A stretch of DNA of 33,642 nucleotides from an uncultured Clostridia bacterium (lineage in GTDB: Bacteria > Bacillota > Clostridia > Oscillospirales > Ruminococcaceae), in NCBI GenBank assembly GCA_947625615.1, contig CANQPB010000024.1:1-33642 (forward strand), given 5' to 3'. Of this stretch, positions 33,581 to 33,642 are shown piece after piece. The position numbers and the translations under genes were made by a program. The number at the start of each line of letters is the position of its first letter. Position 1 is the first letter of the stretch. The notes under the pieces were generated by a model. That model saw only the letters and a list, made by a program, of their open reading frames with translations, had not been told where the DNA came from and made no database searches.

Positions 33581-33642
33581 GACGGGAATCGAACCCGCAC
33601 GGTCAGCTTGGGAAGCTGAAGTTCTGCCACTAAACTACGCCT
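33571..33642 (-). tRNA. tRNA-Gly (CCC), missing the first two bases
   Basis: Read on the minus strand: acceptor 5' strand from position 3, D stem GTTT/GAAC, anticodon stem TCAGC/GCTGA with loop TTCCCAA, so the anticodon is CCC (Gly, GGG codons). T stem GCGGG with TTCGATT loop and CCCGT follows, then acceptor CGCTTGC, discriminator T, and encoded CCA. The first two bases lie beyond the window edge; pairing predicts G and C. Confidence 0.92.

Overview
The window looks like the chromosome of a Clostridia-type Firmicute, probably of the Oscillospirales/Ruminococcaceae kind. The evidence is the fused S10-spc-alpha ribosomal operon with adk, map and a KOW-domain gene inside it, Clostridia-style zinc variants of several ribosomal proteins, the sporulation genes yabP and yabQ, strong AGGAGG ribosome binding sites, and G+C above 50% by eye. 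The assignment is by eye, without database search.

Positions 1-16202, minus strand: one uninterrupted operon of 32 genes (rpsJ to rplQ), driven by a promoter at 16173-16202 with a structured leader of about 315 nt, and closed by a strong terminator at 65-95. It makes ribosomal proteins, the SecY translocon channel, adenylate kinase, methionine aminopeptidase, IF-1 and the RNA polymerase alpha subunit. Several intergenic gaps hold hairpins that could be autoregulatory.

Positions 16283-18772, minus strand: a small lipoprotein, an S1-domain RNA-binding protein, a DivIC/FtsB-type division protein, and yabQ/yabP (spore coat/cortex assembly). A vegetative-looking promoter lies in front of divIC and a sigma-E-like one in front of yabP.

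Positions 18791-24115, minus strand: three paralogous solute-binding lipoproteins, each with its own promoter and terminator, and no transporter permease or ATPase nearby. Between two of them (22170-22518) sits a dense run of perfect inverted repeats that encodes nothing plausible and looks like a composite palindromic repeat element.

Positions 24228-26750, minus strand: a two-gene unit of a polytopic membrane protein that looks like an MBOAT acyltransferase without its catalytic histidine, and a membrane-anchored SH3-domain protein with Thr/Pro/Glu-rich stalks.

Positions 26875-33642: on the plus strand, an HtrA-type membrane serine protease with a strongly acidic linker, an amidohydrolase plus O-acetylhomoserine sulfhydrylase pair under one promoter, and a hybrid sensor kinase with a periplasmic solute-binding sensor domain under a perfect consensus promoter. 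The window ends in a minus-strand tRNA-Gly(CCC) lacking its first two bases. Its terminator is part of a 25-bp perfect palindrome that duplicates the tRNA 3' end.

No mobile-element genes, CRISPR array, phage genes or rRNA were seen. The least explained items are the palindrome cluster, the degenerate MBOAT/SH3 pair, the three orphan binding proteins and the tRNA-overlapping palindrome.
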